A stretch of DNA of 64,000 nt from the NCBI GenBank assembly GCA_022827945.1, contig JAJEIT010000026.1, forward strand, positions 1 to 64,000, read 5' to 3'. A program made the position numbers and the translations under genes. Of this stretch, positions 8,397 through 17,882 are shown one piece after another. Numbering within the stretch: the stretch's first letter is position 1; every line of letters starts with the position of its first letter. This stretch comes from Dehalococcoidia bacterium (GTDB lineage Bacteria; Chloroflexota; Dehalococcoidia; Tepidiformales; Tepidiformaceae). Under the pieces are notes generated by a model. That model saw only the letters and a program-made list of their open reading frames with translations, was not told the origin of the DNA and did not search any database.

Positions 8397-9842
8397 GTGG
8401 ACCTGATACTGGCCAACCGCGCGCTCGTCGACCACCACGCCCCGCCCGGGGGCGCGGGCGGCCCCGCGCCTGCCACCGGCGGCCTCGTCGAGGCCGTGCG
8501 GCCCGTGCTCGTCCCCTGGGACGGCGCCGCCGGAACCACGTGGATCGGCGCCGGCCGCGGCCCCCACGACCGCGCCTGGACCGACGACGCCGGCTTCGAG
8601 CTGCTGGAGACGCCCGCGGGTCCCATCCGCCACCAGCGCCTCTACCTCGCCGAGGACGACTGGCGCGGCCACTACGCGGAGGTCGCCAACGGCTTCTTCT
8701 GGCCCCTCCTCCACCTCGTGCGCGTCGACCTGCCCCTCAAGCTCGCCTACTACCCCACCCCCGAAGCCCCCTCGGATGCGGCCTGGTCCGCCTACGAGCG
8801 CGTTAACCGCGCCTTCGCCGGGGCCGCCCTCGCCGCCAGCGGCGAGGTCTGCTGGGTGCACGACTACCAGCTCGCGCTCGTGCCGGCCATGCTCCGCGAG
8901 GGCGGCTTCCGGGGGCGCACCGGCTTCTTCCTCCACACCCCGTTCCCCTCCCTCGCCGTCGCCGAATCCTCCCTGCCGCCGCCCGCCCGCGCCCGCTTCG
9001 CCGCCTGGCTCGACGGCATCCTCGGGGCGGACCTCGCGGGCGTCCAGACCGAGGCCGACGCCGATCGCCTGCGCGAGGCCGCCGAGCGCCTCTGCGGCGC
9101 TCGCGTCGAGGGCCCCGACCTGCGCCTGAACGGCCGCCTCGTGCGTATCGCCGCCTTTCCCGCCGGCATCGACGCGGACGACCTCGCCCGCCAGGCCCCC
9201 GCCGGCGCCCTCCCCGCCGCCGTCCCCCACGACCCCGCCCTGCCCCTCGTCGTCGGCCTCGAGCGCGCCGATTACACCAAGGGCGTCCCCGAGCGGCTGG
9301 CCGCCGTGTCGGCCGCGATCGCGGGCGGCGCGCGCTTCGCCTATGCCGGCTTCTCCGCACCCACCCGCCCCGGCGTCCCCGCCTACGACGCGCTCCAGGC
9401 CGAGTGCGAACGGCTCGCGTCGGAGGCCTCCGCCCTCGCCGCCGATCGCGGCCTGCCCTTCGTCCAGAGCCGCGAGGCGCTCGCCTGGAGCGAGGTGCTC
9501 GCCCTCCTCCGCGAGGCCGACGTCGTCTTCACCGCCTCCATCGCCGACGGCATGAACCTGGTGCCGCTGCAGGCCGTCATCGCGCAGTCGTCGCGGCCCG
9601 CGGGCGAACGCGGCGTCGTGCTGGCGGGCCGCGATGCCGGCGTCTCGTCCGCCTACGCCGGCTTCGAGGACGACGGCCTCGTCGCCCTCGACCCGCTGAA
9701 GCCGGAGGCCTCGAAGCGCGCCCTCCTCGACGCGCTGGAGGGACGCCCCGGCCGTGTCAGCGACCGGCTCGTGGCCGCCGTCCGCGAGCGCGACGCCCAC
9801 GCCTGGGGACGCACCTTCCTGGGCGCCCTCGACGGGGCATGA
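8397..9842 (+). CDS. otsA: Trehalose-6-phosphate synthase (GT20)
   Basis: CWVHDYQLALVPAMLR, FFLHTPFPS, GLERADYTKGVPERL, ADVVFTASIADGMNLVPLQAV; adjacent otsB. Confidence 0.9.
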   Translation: MDLILANRALVDHHAPPGGAGGPAPATGGLVEAVRPVLVPWDGAAGTTWIGAGRGPHDRAWTDDAGFELLETPAGPIRHQRLYLAEDDWRGHYAEVANGFFWPLLHLVRVDLPLKLAYYPTPEAPSDAAWSAYERVNRAFAGAALAASGEVCWVHDYQLALVPAMLREGGFRGRTGFFLHTPFPSLAVAESSLPPPARARFAAWLDGILGADLAGVQTEADADRLREAAERLCGARVEGPDLRLNGRLVRIAAFPAGIDADDLARQAPAGALPAAVPHDPALPLVVGLERADYTKGVPERLAAVSAAIAGGARFAYAGFSAPTRPGVPAYDALQAECERLASEASALAADRGLPFVQSREALAWSEVLALLREADVVFTASIADGMNLVPLQAVIAQSSRPAGERGVVLAGRDAGVSSAYAGFEDDGLVALDPLKPEASKRALLDALEGRPGRVSDRLVAAVRERDAHAWGRTFLGALDGA

Positions 9843-10630
9843 CGCTGGACGCGGCGCTCGCGCGGCGCCTCCGCGAGCTTGCGCGCGGTCCCGCGCCCCT
9901 GCTCGTCGCCAGCGACCTCGACGGCACCCTCGCCCCCATCGTCCCGCGCCCCGAGGACGCCCGCGTCCCCCCCGCCACCCTCACCGCCCTCGAACGGCTC
10001 GCGATGGTCGCGCACGTCGCCGTCGTCACGGGCCGTGACCTGGCCACGGCCCGCGCCCTCGCGCCCGTGTCCGGCGTCGAGTTCGTGGCCAGCCACGGCC
10101 ACGAAGCGTCCTTCGCCGCCTCGACCCTTCCCGGCTCGGACGCTGCCGTTTCCGGGCGTCTCGAGGAACTCGCCCGCGACATCGAGGCGCGCTTCGCCGG
10201 CACCGCCCTGCGGGTCGAGCGGAAAGCGCGGTCCGTCGCCTTCCACTACCGGGCCGACCCCTCCCTTGCCGCCCCCCTCCGCGAGGCGCTGCGGGAACTG
10301 CCCGAGGGCCTGCGCATCCAGCCCGGACGGCTCGTGCTGGAGGTCCTGCCCGCTGGCGGGGGCAAGGACACCGCCCTCTCCGCCCTCATCGAGCGCTTCC
10401 GCCCCGGGTCGGTCCTCGTCCTCGGCGACGACCTGACCGACGTCGCCATGTTCGAGGCGGCCGCCGCCTTCCGTGCGGAGGGCGGCCACGTGCTCGTGCT
10501 GGCGATAGGGGGCGGCTCGGAGACCCCGACCGGGGTCGTCGCTGCCGCCGACGCGGTGGTGGAACAGGAGCAGGTCGGGGGAGCGCTCGCGCTCCTCGCC
10601 GAAGCGCTCGCAGACGCTCCTCCCGCCTGA
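9839..10630 (+). CDS. otsB: Trehalose-6-phosphate phosphatase
   Basis: SDLDGTLAPI, VVTGRD, GGGKDTAL, VLGDDLTDVAMFEA; overlaps the otsA stop. Confidence 0.9.
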   Translation: MTLDAALARRLRELARGPAPLLVASDLDGTLAPIVPRPEDARVPPATLTALERLAMVAHVAVVTGRDLATARALAPVSGVEFVASHGHEASFAASTLPGSDAAVSGRLEELARDIEARFAGTALRVERKARSVAFHYRADPSLAAPLREALRELPEGLRIQPGRLVLEVLPAGGGKDTALSALIERFRPGSVLVLGDDLTDVAMFEAAAAFRAEGGHVLVLAIGGGSETPTGVVAAADAVVEQEQVGGALALLAEALADAPPA

Positions 10631-10652
10631 CCGCGCGGGTATACTCGAACCG

Positions 10653-10904
10653 ATGGAAGGCCCGCTCGACCCCATGACCGGCCCCGATCGCTCGCAGGAC
10701 GCCTTCGACTTTTCCGAAGGAGCAATGGGCTTGCCACAGGATCTCGCGCGGCAGATCCGGGAAGCCGCCGAGAGCCTCACGGGCATGGGCGCGGAGCAGC
10801 GCCGCCACCTCACGATCGCCATGACCGCCGTCGGCGCGACCTGGATCGCGCCCGTGCTGGCTGCCCGTCGCCGCCGTAAGCGCCGCCGCCGCAAGCCGGC
10901 CTAG
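10653..10904 (+). CDS. Small hypothetical protein with basic C-terminus
   Basis: 83-aa ORF; TATACT-N7-ATG. Confidence 0.5.
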   Translation: MEGPLDPMTGPDRSQDAFDFSEGAMGLPQDLARQIREAAESLTGMGAEQRRHLTIAMTAVGATWIAPVLAARRRRKRRRRKPA

Positions 10905-10933
10905 CATCCCCCGCCTTTCGCTACACTGGCTCC

Positions 10934-11317
10934 ATGGCTCAAGACTGGGGCAACTGGCTCGAACTGGCTGAGCATGAGATGGAGGAGGCTCGTGGCGCTC
11001 TGGCGGCAGGCCTCTACCAGATGGTGGCGTTCTTCTCGCACCAGATCGCCGAGGCTTCCTTCAAAGCCCTGTGGATTCGGGAAGCGGACGGTCTCCCACC
11101 GCGAACGCACAACCTCGTCGACATGGCGGAGCATCTCGACGCCCCGTCGGAGATTCTGGTTGCGGCGCGGGATCTCAATCCCCTCTACAGCGCTACCCGC
11201 TACCCTGATGTCGCCAACGGCAATCCGGCGAAGAACTACGACCAGTCCAACGCAAGCCGAGCCCTCTCCGGGGCGGAGGAGGTGTTCCAGTGGTGCTCAC
11301 GCCGCCTGCGGAGCTGA
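10934..11317 (+). CDS. HEPN-domain protein
   Basis: WLELAEHEMEEARGALAAGLYQMVAFFSHQIAEASFKALWIREADGLPPRTHNLVDMAEHL. Confidence 0.85.
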   Translation: MAQDWGNWLELAEHEMEEARGALAAGLYQMVAFFSHQIAEASFKALWIREADGLPPRTHNLVDMAEHLDAPSEILVAARDLNPLYSATRYPDVANGNPAKNYDQSNASRALSGAEEVFQWCSRRLRS

Positions 11318-11652
11318 AGCGAGCCGCCCTCGCCGAGCATGAGGCCACGCTGGAGGCCGCGCGCCGCCTTGCCGCCCGGGCCGCAAGCGAACTCGGCGCG
11401 TCGCGGGTGCTGCTCTTCGGTTCCCGTGCCCGGGACGACTGGCGCCGGGGCAGCGACTGCGACGTCATCGCCGTCTCTACCCGCTTCGAGACCATGGACC
11501 GCATCGACCGCTACAACGCCGTCTATGACCTATGGGACGGCCCGGTCGACATCGAGCCCGTTGCGCTCACGCCTGCCGAGTTCGACCGCAGCGCCGCGGG
11601 AACCGGCATTGTCGCCATGGCGCTCGATGGCGGCGTCATCGACCTCGCCTGA
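11290..11652 (+). CDS. Minimal nucleotidyltransferase (MNT) domain protein
   Basis: RVLLFGSRARDDWRRGSDCDVIAVS (GSxRxRxxxxxxSDxD); overlaps the HEPN gene. Confidence 0.88.
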   Translation: MVLTPPAELKRAALAEHEATLEAARRLAARAASELGASRVLLFGSRARDDWRRGSDCDVIAVSTRFETMDRIDRYNAVYDLWDGPVDIEPVALTPAEFDRSAAGTGIVAMALDGGVIDLA

Positions 11653-11658
11653 CCCGCG

Positions 11659-12333
11659 GTGTCCGCTGAAGCCCTCCAGTCCCTGAACGGCGAGATCGCC
11701 GGCTGTCGCGCCTGTCCGCGGCTCGTCGAGTGGCGCGAGCAGGTTGCCCGCGAGAAGCGTGCCGCCTACCGCGACTGGACCTACTGGGGCCGTCCCGTGC
11801 CCGGCTTCGGCGACCCCGATGCCGGGCTTTACGTCGTGGGCCTGGCGCCCGCGGCCCACGGCGGGAATCGCACCGGCCGCGTCTTCACCGGCGACCGTTC
11901 CGGCGACTGGGTCTATGGCGCGCTCCACCGCGCCGGCTACGCGAACCAGGGTACGAGCGTCAGCCTCGACGACGGCCTGGAGCTGTCGGGCGCCTACATC
12001 GGCGCCATCGTGCGCTGCGCACCGCCCGACAACCGCCCGTCCCGCGAGGAGCGCGCCGCCTGCATGCCCTACGCCCGGCGCGAGCTCGACCTGCTACCGG
12101 GCGCGCGGGTCGTGGTGGCGCTCGGCGCCTACGCCCACGATGCCGTCTGCGACCTGGTCGGGCTGCGACCCCGTCCGAAGTTTGGGCACATGGCCGAGGC
12201 AGCCCTGTCCGATGGACGCACCTTGCTCGACTCCTACCACCCCAGCCAGCGAAACACGTTCACGGGGAAGCTGACGCAGGAGATGTTCGACGCCGTCTTC
12301 GCCCGCGCCCGCGAGATTGCGAACGGCGCCTAA
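11659..12333 (+). CDS. Uracil-DNA glycosylase, family 5 (UdgB-like)
   Basis: CRACPRLVEWRE, GLAPAAHGGNRTGRVFTGDRSGDWVYGALHRAG, SYHPSQRNTFTGKL. Confidence 0.88.
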   Translation: MSAEALQSLNGEIAGCRACPRLVEWREQVAREKRAAYRDWTYWGRPVPGFGDPDAGLYVVGLAPAAHGGNRTGRVFTGDRSGDWVYGALHRAGYANQGTSVSLDDGLELSGAYIGAIVRCAPPDNRPSREERAACMPYARRELDLLPGARVVVALGAYAHDAVCDLVGLRPRPKFGHMAEAALSDGRTLLDSYHPSQRNTFTGKLTQEMFDAVFARAREIANGA

Positions 12334-13040
12334 GCCCGCGCGAGCGCGGCCGCCACCACCGCCGCCGTCTCCGTCCGCAGGGTGTTCGGCCCAAGCGAGG
12401 CGACGATCGCGCCTGCTTCGACGGCGCTCGTGACTTCGTCCCCGCTGAAGCCTCCCTCCGGGCCCACGGCGATGACGACTGGCCCCTGCTCTGGTAGCTC
12501 GCCTGCCACTTCACTCCACGGCCTGCCGTCGCGGTTCGCGACCACCAGCACCCCGTCATGCTCCTCCAGCGCCTCGCGGAACGCGACGACCGGTGCGATG
12601 ACGGGAAGATAGAGGCGTCCGCACTGCTCCGTGGCCTCGACCGCGATCCGCCGCCAGCGCTCCCGCCTGCTCTCCGAGAGCTCCTGCCCTCGCGCCGAGC
12701 GCTCGGTCGTAATGGGCCGGAAGACATCGACGCCCGCCTCGACGCACTTCTCGATAGCCCACTCCATCCGGTTCGCGCGCACGTTCGCGCACCACACCTC
12801 GACCGACCGCGCCGGTGGCGGTTCCCGCCGCGTGAGGTCGCCCACGGTCGCAGTGACCCGCTCGCGCGACGTATCTTCGATGCGCGCCCGGTACTCGAAC
12901 CCGTCGCCGGCGAAGACGAGGAAGTCGTCCCCTTTTCGCAGCCGCCGCGAGCCCGCCAGGTGCCGCGCCTGGTCGCCGCTCAGCTCGAGCGCCCCCGGCC
13001 CGACGCCTTCCGGCACGCAGACCCGTGGCAGGGCCTCCAT
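12330..13040 (-). CDS. rsmE: 16S rRNA m3U1498 methyltransferase
   Basis: ITTERSARG...ERWRRIAVEATEQCGR..., VIAVGPEGGFSGDEV, LGPNTLRTETAAV. Confidence 0.92.
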   Translation of the reverse strand: MEALPRVCVPEGVGPGALELSGDQARHLAGSRRLRKGDDFLVFAGDGFEYRARIEDTSRERVTATVGDLTRREPPPARSVEVWCANVRANRMEWAIEKCVEAGVDVFRPITTERSARGQELSESRRERWRRIAVEATEQCGRLYLPVIAPVVAFREALEEHDGVLVVANRDGRPWSEVAGELPEQGPVVIAVGPEGGFSGDEVTSAVEAGAIVASLGPNTLRTETAAVVAAALARA

Positions 13041-13042
13041 CG

Positions 13043-13930
13043 CTAGTCCCGAGCCAGTTCCAGGAGCGCCCAATCGTGCTCCTCGCGTTCGCCCGTGAGG
13101 GTCAGGCCGTGCTCGCCGAAAGCGGCCAGCACGTCGTCCCGGTCCGTCGTCAGGAAACCGCTCGCGATGAGCTTCCCTGTGCGGTTAAGCGCCCTCGCAA
13201 GCGCCTCCGCCAGCTCGATGTCGGCCCGTGCGCTCACGTTCACGATCGCCAGATCGGCAGGGGGCACGTTCTCACCTGGGAAGCCGCCGTGGATGGCCAC
13301 GCGGTCGCCCGCGCCGTTCGCCTCGCAGTTCGCCCGTGCCACGTCCGCCGCGATGGGGTCGATCTCGAAGGCGTCTACCCGGTTCGCGCCCAGCTTCACC
13401 GCCGCGATCGACAGGATCCCCGAGCCTGCTCCGACATCGAGCACGTGCGCCCCGGGCTGCACGGTCTCGTCGAGCGCGGCCAGGCAGAGCCGCGTCGTCT
13501 CGTGGTGGCCCGTGCCGAACGCCTGGCCGGGATCGAGCCGCACGATGAGCTGCCCCGGCGCCGCCTGGTAGTCGACCCATGAGGGCACGATGGCGATGCG
13601 CCCCGCCTCCACCGGCCCGAAGAACTCGCGCCAGCTCACCGCCCAGTCCTGCTCGTACAGCGGTCGCGCCGTCAGCTCGACCTCCGGGTAGCCCGCAAGC
13701 TCCTCGCGCAGGCGCTGCGTCAGGACCGCCCCCAGCTCACTTGCCGGCAGGTAGACGCGCAGGGCCACAGGCTCGCCATCGCGAACCGTGTAGCCCTCTT
13801 CCGGACCGAGCAGGTCCACCGGCTCCTCGATCGAGAGCCCGCCCGGCGCGGCCTCGCGCATGACCGCCGACACCTCCTCGACGAGCGCCGGGGGCGTCTC
13901 CGCCGTGATCTCGTACCAGAGCCCGGTCAT
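13043..13930 (-). CDS. prmA: Ribosomal protein L11 methyltransferase
   Basis: DPGQAFGTGHHETTRLCL, VLDVGAGSGILSIAAVKLGA; next to rsmE and dnaJ. Confidence 0.92.
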   Translation of the reverse strand: MTGLWYEITAETPPALVEEVSAVMREAAPGGLSIEEPVDLLGPEEGYTVRDGEPVALRVYLPASELGAVLTQRLREELAGYPEVELTARPLYEQDWAVSWREFFGPVEAGRIAIVPSWVDYQAAPGQLIVRLDPGQAFGTGHHETTRLCLAALDETVQPGAHVLDVGAGSGILSIAAVKLGANRVDAFEIDPIAADVARANCEANGAGDRVAIHGGFPGENVPPADLAIVNVSARADIELAEALARALNRTGKLIASGFLTTDRDDVLAAFGEHGLTLTGEREEHDWALLELARD

Positions 13931-13951
13931 GCGGCCGTGCTCGCGGCGGTG

Positions 13952-15082
13952 CTAGCCCGCGACGGCGTCGCGCAGCCGCTCGAGGAAGCTCTTGTGGCCG
14001 TTCGGGAGGGAAGGGGTTCCCAGCGTGTCCGCGAGCTGTTCAAGCAGTTCGCGCTGCTCATCCGTCAGCCGCTCCGGCACCACGACCGTCGCGCGCACGA
14101 TCATGTCGCCCCGGCGGTTGCTGTTCAGGCGGGGAACGCCCTCCCCGCGCACCTTGAACTGGTCCCCGCTCTGCGTTCCCGCGGGAACGTCGAAGTCCAT
14201 GTCCCCTTCGAGCGTCGGCACGGTGATGCTTGTGCCCAGCGCCGCCTGCGCCAGATTCAGGGGCAGGTCGTACAGGATGTCGTCGTCGAGGCGCTCGAAG
14301 AGCTCGTGCGGTTCCACGTCCAGCAGCACGTACAGGTTCCCGGGCTGGCCGCCCCGCTCCCCCACCTCGCCCTCGCCCGTCAGCCGCACCTGCTGGCCGT
14401 CGTCGACGCCCGCCGGAATCTTCACGCTGATCTCCCGTGTCCGCCGTACGCCACCGCCCCCCCGGCAGTTGTCGCAGGGGTTCGTGACAACGCGGCCCTC
14501 GCCCCGGCAGCGCCCGCAGGTGGACACGTTCACGAACTGCCCGAACACGCTCTGCTGCGCCCTCCGGATCTCGCCCGCGCCCTTGCACTCGGGGCACACC
14601 TCGGGCGAGCTGCCCGGCGCCGCGCCCGAGCCGCTGCACTCCTCGCAGTGCTCCAGACGTGTGTACTCCAGCTCCTTCTCGGTGCCGAACGCCGCTTCCT
14701 CGAAGGTCAGCCTGATGCGTGCGCGCAGGTCGGCGCCCCGCGCCGGACCCCGCCGCCGTCCGCCCCTCCCGGCGCCGCTGAAGAACGCATCGAAGATGTC
14801 GCCGAAGCCGTCGAACGTCTGGAACCCGTCGAACCCCGCCGGCCCGCCCGCCCCGTCGACGCCGGCGTGGCCGAAGCGGTCGTAGGCGCTGCGCTTGTCG
14901 GTGTCCGAGAGCACCTCGTAGGCGCGGTTGATCTCCTTGAAGCGCTCGGGTGCGTCGCTGCTCGAATTCCGGTCCGGGTGGTACTCCATGGCCAGCTTCC
15001 GGTACGCCCGCTTGATGTCGTCCGCGGACGCATTTCGGGCTATCCCGAGCACCTCGTACAGGTCGCGTTGAGCCGGAGGCAT
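13952..15082 (-). CDS. dnaJ: Chaperone DnaJ
   Basis: J domain with HPD, four CxxCxGxG-type zinc motifs, DnaJ C-terminal domain. Confidence 0.95.
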   Translation of the reverse strand: MPPAQRDLYEVLGIARNASADDIKRAYRKLAMEYHPDRNSSSDAPERFKEINRAYEVLSDTDKRSAYDRFGHAGVDGAGGPAGFDGFQTFDGFGDIFDAFFSGAGRGGRRRGPARGADLRARIRLTFEEAAFGTEKELEYTRLEHCEECSGSGAAPGSSPEVCPECKGAGEIRRAQQSVFGQFVNVSTCGRCRGEGRVVTNPCDNCRGGGGVRRTREISVKIPAGVDDGQQVRLTGEGEVGERGGQPGNLYVLLDVEPHELFERLDDDILYDLPLNLAQAALGTSITVPTLEGDMDFDVPAGTQSGDQFKVRGEGVPRLNSNRRGDMIVRATVVVPERLTDEQRELLEQLADTLGTPSLPNGHKSFLERLRDAVAG

Positions 15083-15204
15083 AGGTCATGGCAGTGTAGC
15101 ACCGGCCCCGTGTAGGAGAGCGCCGGGGCTACATTCGTGCCCTTCGCAGTCTTTCTGAAAAAGCCAAGCTTCGTAGAAGTTGTACCGACCCATCGTATGG
15201 TACG

Positions 15205-15498
15205 ATGCACGGCGGAGGCGTCAGGGTGGCATTCGACACGCTCAAGGCCGCGCAGCGACTCCGCGACGGCGGCGCCGACGAGCCCCTCGCGGAAGCGGTT
15301 GTCGATGTCGTCGTCGATGCGAGCGACGCACACGTAACTGGCGAGCATTTCGACCAACGAATGGCCCTCCAGGATCAGAGGATCGATGCGCGCTTCGAAG
15401 CCCTCCGCGCCGAGATGTACCGGATGTTCGCTATCCAGGGAGGCGTGATCCTCGGCGGCGTCGGCGTCATCGTGGCGCTTGTGGAAACCCTCAACTAG
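15205..15498 (+). CDS. Small coiled-coil plus TM protein, paralogue of the 8028 product
   Basis: FDTLKAAQRLRDGGADEPLAEAVVDVVVDASDAHVTGEHFDQRMALQDQRIDARFEALRAEMYR. Confidence 0.78.
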   Translation: MHGGGVRVAFDTLKAAQRLRDGGADEPLAEAVVDVVVDASDAHVTGEHFDQRMALQDQRIDARFEALRAEMYRMFAIQGGVILGGVGVIVALVETLN

Positions 15499-15565
15499 CG
15501 GCTGATGTCCGGTAGAGCCCTCCTCTCTTGACGAAGCTCGTCACCCGTGTGAGAAGGGGTCGCCG

Positions 15566-15772
15566 GTGAACGGCGAAGAGTTCATCCGGAGGGCGAGGCG
15601 CTACGCGAGGAGAAACGGCCTTCGGTTCGAGGTGGACTATCGACAAGGGAAGGGCAGTCACGCCACCCTGTACCTGGGTGAGCGGCGAACCACCGTCAAG
15701 CAGTCCGAGATAGGCCGGGGGCTGCTAGCATCAATGTTGCGGGATCTGGGAATCGATCGGGAGGACTGGTAG
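15566..15772 (+). CDS. HicA-family toxin
   Basis: RFEVDYRQGKGSHATLYLGERRTTV...GLLASMLRDLGI; paired with HicB. Confidence 0.88.
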   Translation: MNGEEFIRRARRYARRNGLRFEVDYRQGKGSHATLYLGERRTTVKQSEIGRGLLASMLRDLGIDREDW

Positions 15773-15774
15773 CG

Positions 15775-16206
15775 ATGCGATACGTCTACCCTTGTGACCT
15801 GCATTCGGAAGACCCTGCCGGCCACTACGTGACGTTCCCCGATGTTCCCGGCGCTCTGACAAGTGGCGAGGACGAAGTGGAAGCACTGGAGATGGCCGGG
15901 GACGCCCTTGTCGCCATCCTCGCAGCCCATGTTCGGCACGGAGAAGCGATTCCGACGCCGAGCGCGGCCCAGTCCGGCCAGCACCTTGTCCCCGTTCCTC
16001 CCCTGGTTGCGGCCAAGTTGGCCCTGTATACCGCCATGCGCGAACAGGACGTCACGTATGCCGATCTCGGCCGGCGCCTCGGCGTTGGCGAAGGAGCCGT
16101 CCGCAAGCTCGTTGATCCCGATTACGGCTCGCATCTGACAACCGTGATGAAGGCTCTTCACGCGGTGGGCCGCTCCCTCGTCGTCGAAGACGCCGCACCC
16201 GCTTGA
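15775..16206 (+). CDS. HicB-family antitoxin with HTH
   Basis: YVTFPDVPGALTSGEDEVEALEMAGDALVAIL + DNA-binding C-terminus. Confidence 0.88.
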   Translation: MRYVYPCDLHSEDPAGHYVTFPDVPGALTSGEDEVEALEMAGDALVAILAAHVRHGEAIPTPSAAQSGQHLVPVPPLVAAKLALYTAMREQDVTYADLGRRLGVGEGAVRKLVDPDYGSHLTTVMKALHAVGRSLVVEDAAPA

Positions 16207-16952
16207 GACACAAGGCTGATTGGCCTTCCTCGCCTGTGTACCATCCCACCCGCCTCGACAGCGATTGGCTCGACCTGCACCTCAACGCCCTGTTCGTCCA
16301 CGATGGACAGGGTCGCCTCGTGACCCGCAACGACCTCGATCGCGGCCCCACCCCCCGCTTCTTCCTCGGCCGCACGCGCGACGGCAATCGCTGGCGCTTC
16401 CGTGAGGACATCTCTGACGCCCTTGTGGCCCGGCTCGACGCGCTGTGCGCGGAGGAACCGTTCGTCCCGGATCTGCGCGAGCCGCCCCGGTACGAGGCGC
16501 GCTACCGCGAGGTGCTCGCCCGCCACGCTCCCGTCAGGGACACGTGGTCCGGCCCCGCCTACCGCTTCCCCGACACCCTCCCGCTCACCGACGCCAACGT
16601 CGTCCCGCTGACTCGCGACAACGCGACCCTCCTGCACGGCGGCGACCTTGAACCCTGGATCGAGGACATCGGCCAGAGCGAGCCGCTGCTGGCCTTCGTT
16701 CGCGACGGTCGCGCCGTCTCCGTGTGCGGCAGCGTGCGTATCACGACCGAGGCGCACGAAGCAGGCGTCGAGACCAGCGCCGGCGTCCGCGGGCGCGGCT
16801 TCGCCGTTGCCGTCGTCGCCGCCTGGGCCCGCGCCGTCCGTGAACTCGGCGCCGAACCCCTCTACAGCACCTCCTGGGACAACGCTTCCTCGCAGGCTGT
16901 CGCCCGCAAGCTCGGCCTCATCCCCTACGCCTCCGACTACTGGCTCATGTAG
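16203..16952 (+). CDS. GNAT-family N-acetyltransferase
   Basis: VETSAGVRGRGFAVAVVAAWARAVRELGAEPLYSTSWDNASSQAVARKLGL; start uncertain. Confidence 0.8.
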   Translation: MRHKADWPSSPVYHPTRLDSDWLDLHLNALFVHDGQGRLVTRNDLDRGPTPRFFLGRTRDGNRWRFREDISDALVARLDALCAEEPFVPDLREPPRYEARYREVLARHAPVRDTWSGPAYRFPDTLPLTDANVVPLTRDNATLLHGGDLEPWIEDIGQSEPLLAFVRDGRAVSVCGSVRITTEAHEAGVETSAGVRGRGFAVAVVAAWARAVRELGAEPLYSTSWDNASSQAVARKLGLIPYASDYWLM

Positions 16953-16966
16953 TCGCCCCCGGCCCA

Positions 16967-17075
16967 CTCAGGCGGGCGCGGCCCGCCGCTCTTCTCAGCG
17001 ATGGGCCGCAGGCCCGAGCGCTCTCCTCAGCCGCGCATCGCGCGGCGCTCCACTCAGCGAGCGAAGCGAGCGCTC
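16967..17075. repeat. Multi-hairpin repeat, 4-unit array
   Basis: Four CTCAG-core-CGCTC units in the same order as at 6.6 kb. Confidence 0.88.
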
Positions 17076-17090
17076 TTCTACACTGTGCCG

Positions 17091-17570
17091 GTGCCGCGCA
17101 TCCCCGATGCCCACGCCGATGTCTTCGACCGCTTCGTCCGCGGCCCCGCGCTCGTGCGCGAGGCGCTCGCCGGGACCGACCCCGCCACCCTCAACCGCCG
17201 CCCGCCCGGCGAGGACTGGTCGATGCGTGATGTCGTCATCCACCTCGCCGACGCCGAGCTCATGGCCGCGGTGCGGATCCGCCTCGCGCTCGCAGGCGAT
17301 GAACCGCAACTCCCGATCTACGACGCCGACATCTGGAAGCGGAAGCTTCTCTACATCTTCCGTGACCCCGAGGCCGCACTGAGCGCCTTCCAGCAGGTCC
17401 GCTACGGCGCCGCCGAGCTCCTGCGGGAGTGCGCCCCCGACGCCTGGGAGCGCACCGGCAACCACCCCCAGATCGGGATCGTCACCGTCGCCGACCTCGT
17501 CCTGTTCGGTGCGGATCACGTCGACGAGCACGTGGCCCAGCTGCGAGCGATGCGGGGCCAATCGGCGTGA
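17091..17570 (+). CDS. DinB-family protein
   Basis: DWSMRDVVIHLADAELMAAVRIRLALAG...FGADHVDEHVAQLRAM; TACACT-N6-GTG. Confidence 0.82.
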   Translation: MPRIPDAHADVFDRFVRGPALVREALAGTDPATLNRRPPGEDWSMRDVVIHLADAELMAAVRIRLALAGDEPQLPIYDADIWKRKLLYIFRDPEAALSAFQQVRYGAAELLRECAPDAWERTGNHPQIGIVTVADLVLFGADHVDEHVAQLRAMRGQSA

Positions 17571-17645
17571 CAAGCGCAGCGTCAGTCGCGGGCGCTTGGC
17601 GGCGAGGGGGTAGCCCGACCTATGGTTGCTGCTTATACTAATGGC

Positions 17646-17876
17646 GTGGCGACACTTGATACGCATTGCGCCGTGACCAAGCTCCAGGACGCAGGCGCTC
17701 CCGAGCCCCTGGCCGTCGCAACGGTCGATGTGGTGGAGGAGGCGGCCAGCCGCCTGGTTGGCAGGGAGTACCTGCGGGCAGAGCTGCAAAAGGCCCTCGG
17801 AATCCAGTCGGGCATCATGCTGGGCCTGATGGTGGCTATCGCCGGGGTAGCGATCACCATCGCGGAGTTGATCTGA
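17646..17876 (+). CDS. Small TM protein, shorter paralogue of the 8028/15205 family
   Basis: MATLDTHCAVTKLQDAGAPEPLAVATVDVVEEAASRLVGREYLRAELQKALGIQSGIMLGLMVAIAGVAITIAELI. Confidence 0.72.
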   Translation: MATLDTHCAVTKLQDAGAPEPLAVATVDVVEEAASRLVGREYLRAELQKALGIQSGIMLGLMVAIAGVAITIAELI

Positions 17877-17882
17877 GGCCTC

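Noticed and set aside
8361-10894. 479-aa and 413-aa minus-strand ORFs opposite otsA/otsB
   Set aside because: Shadow ORFs of well-supported sense genes.
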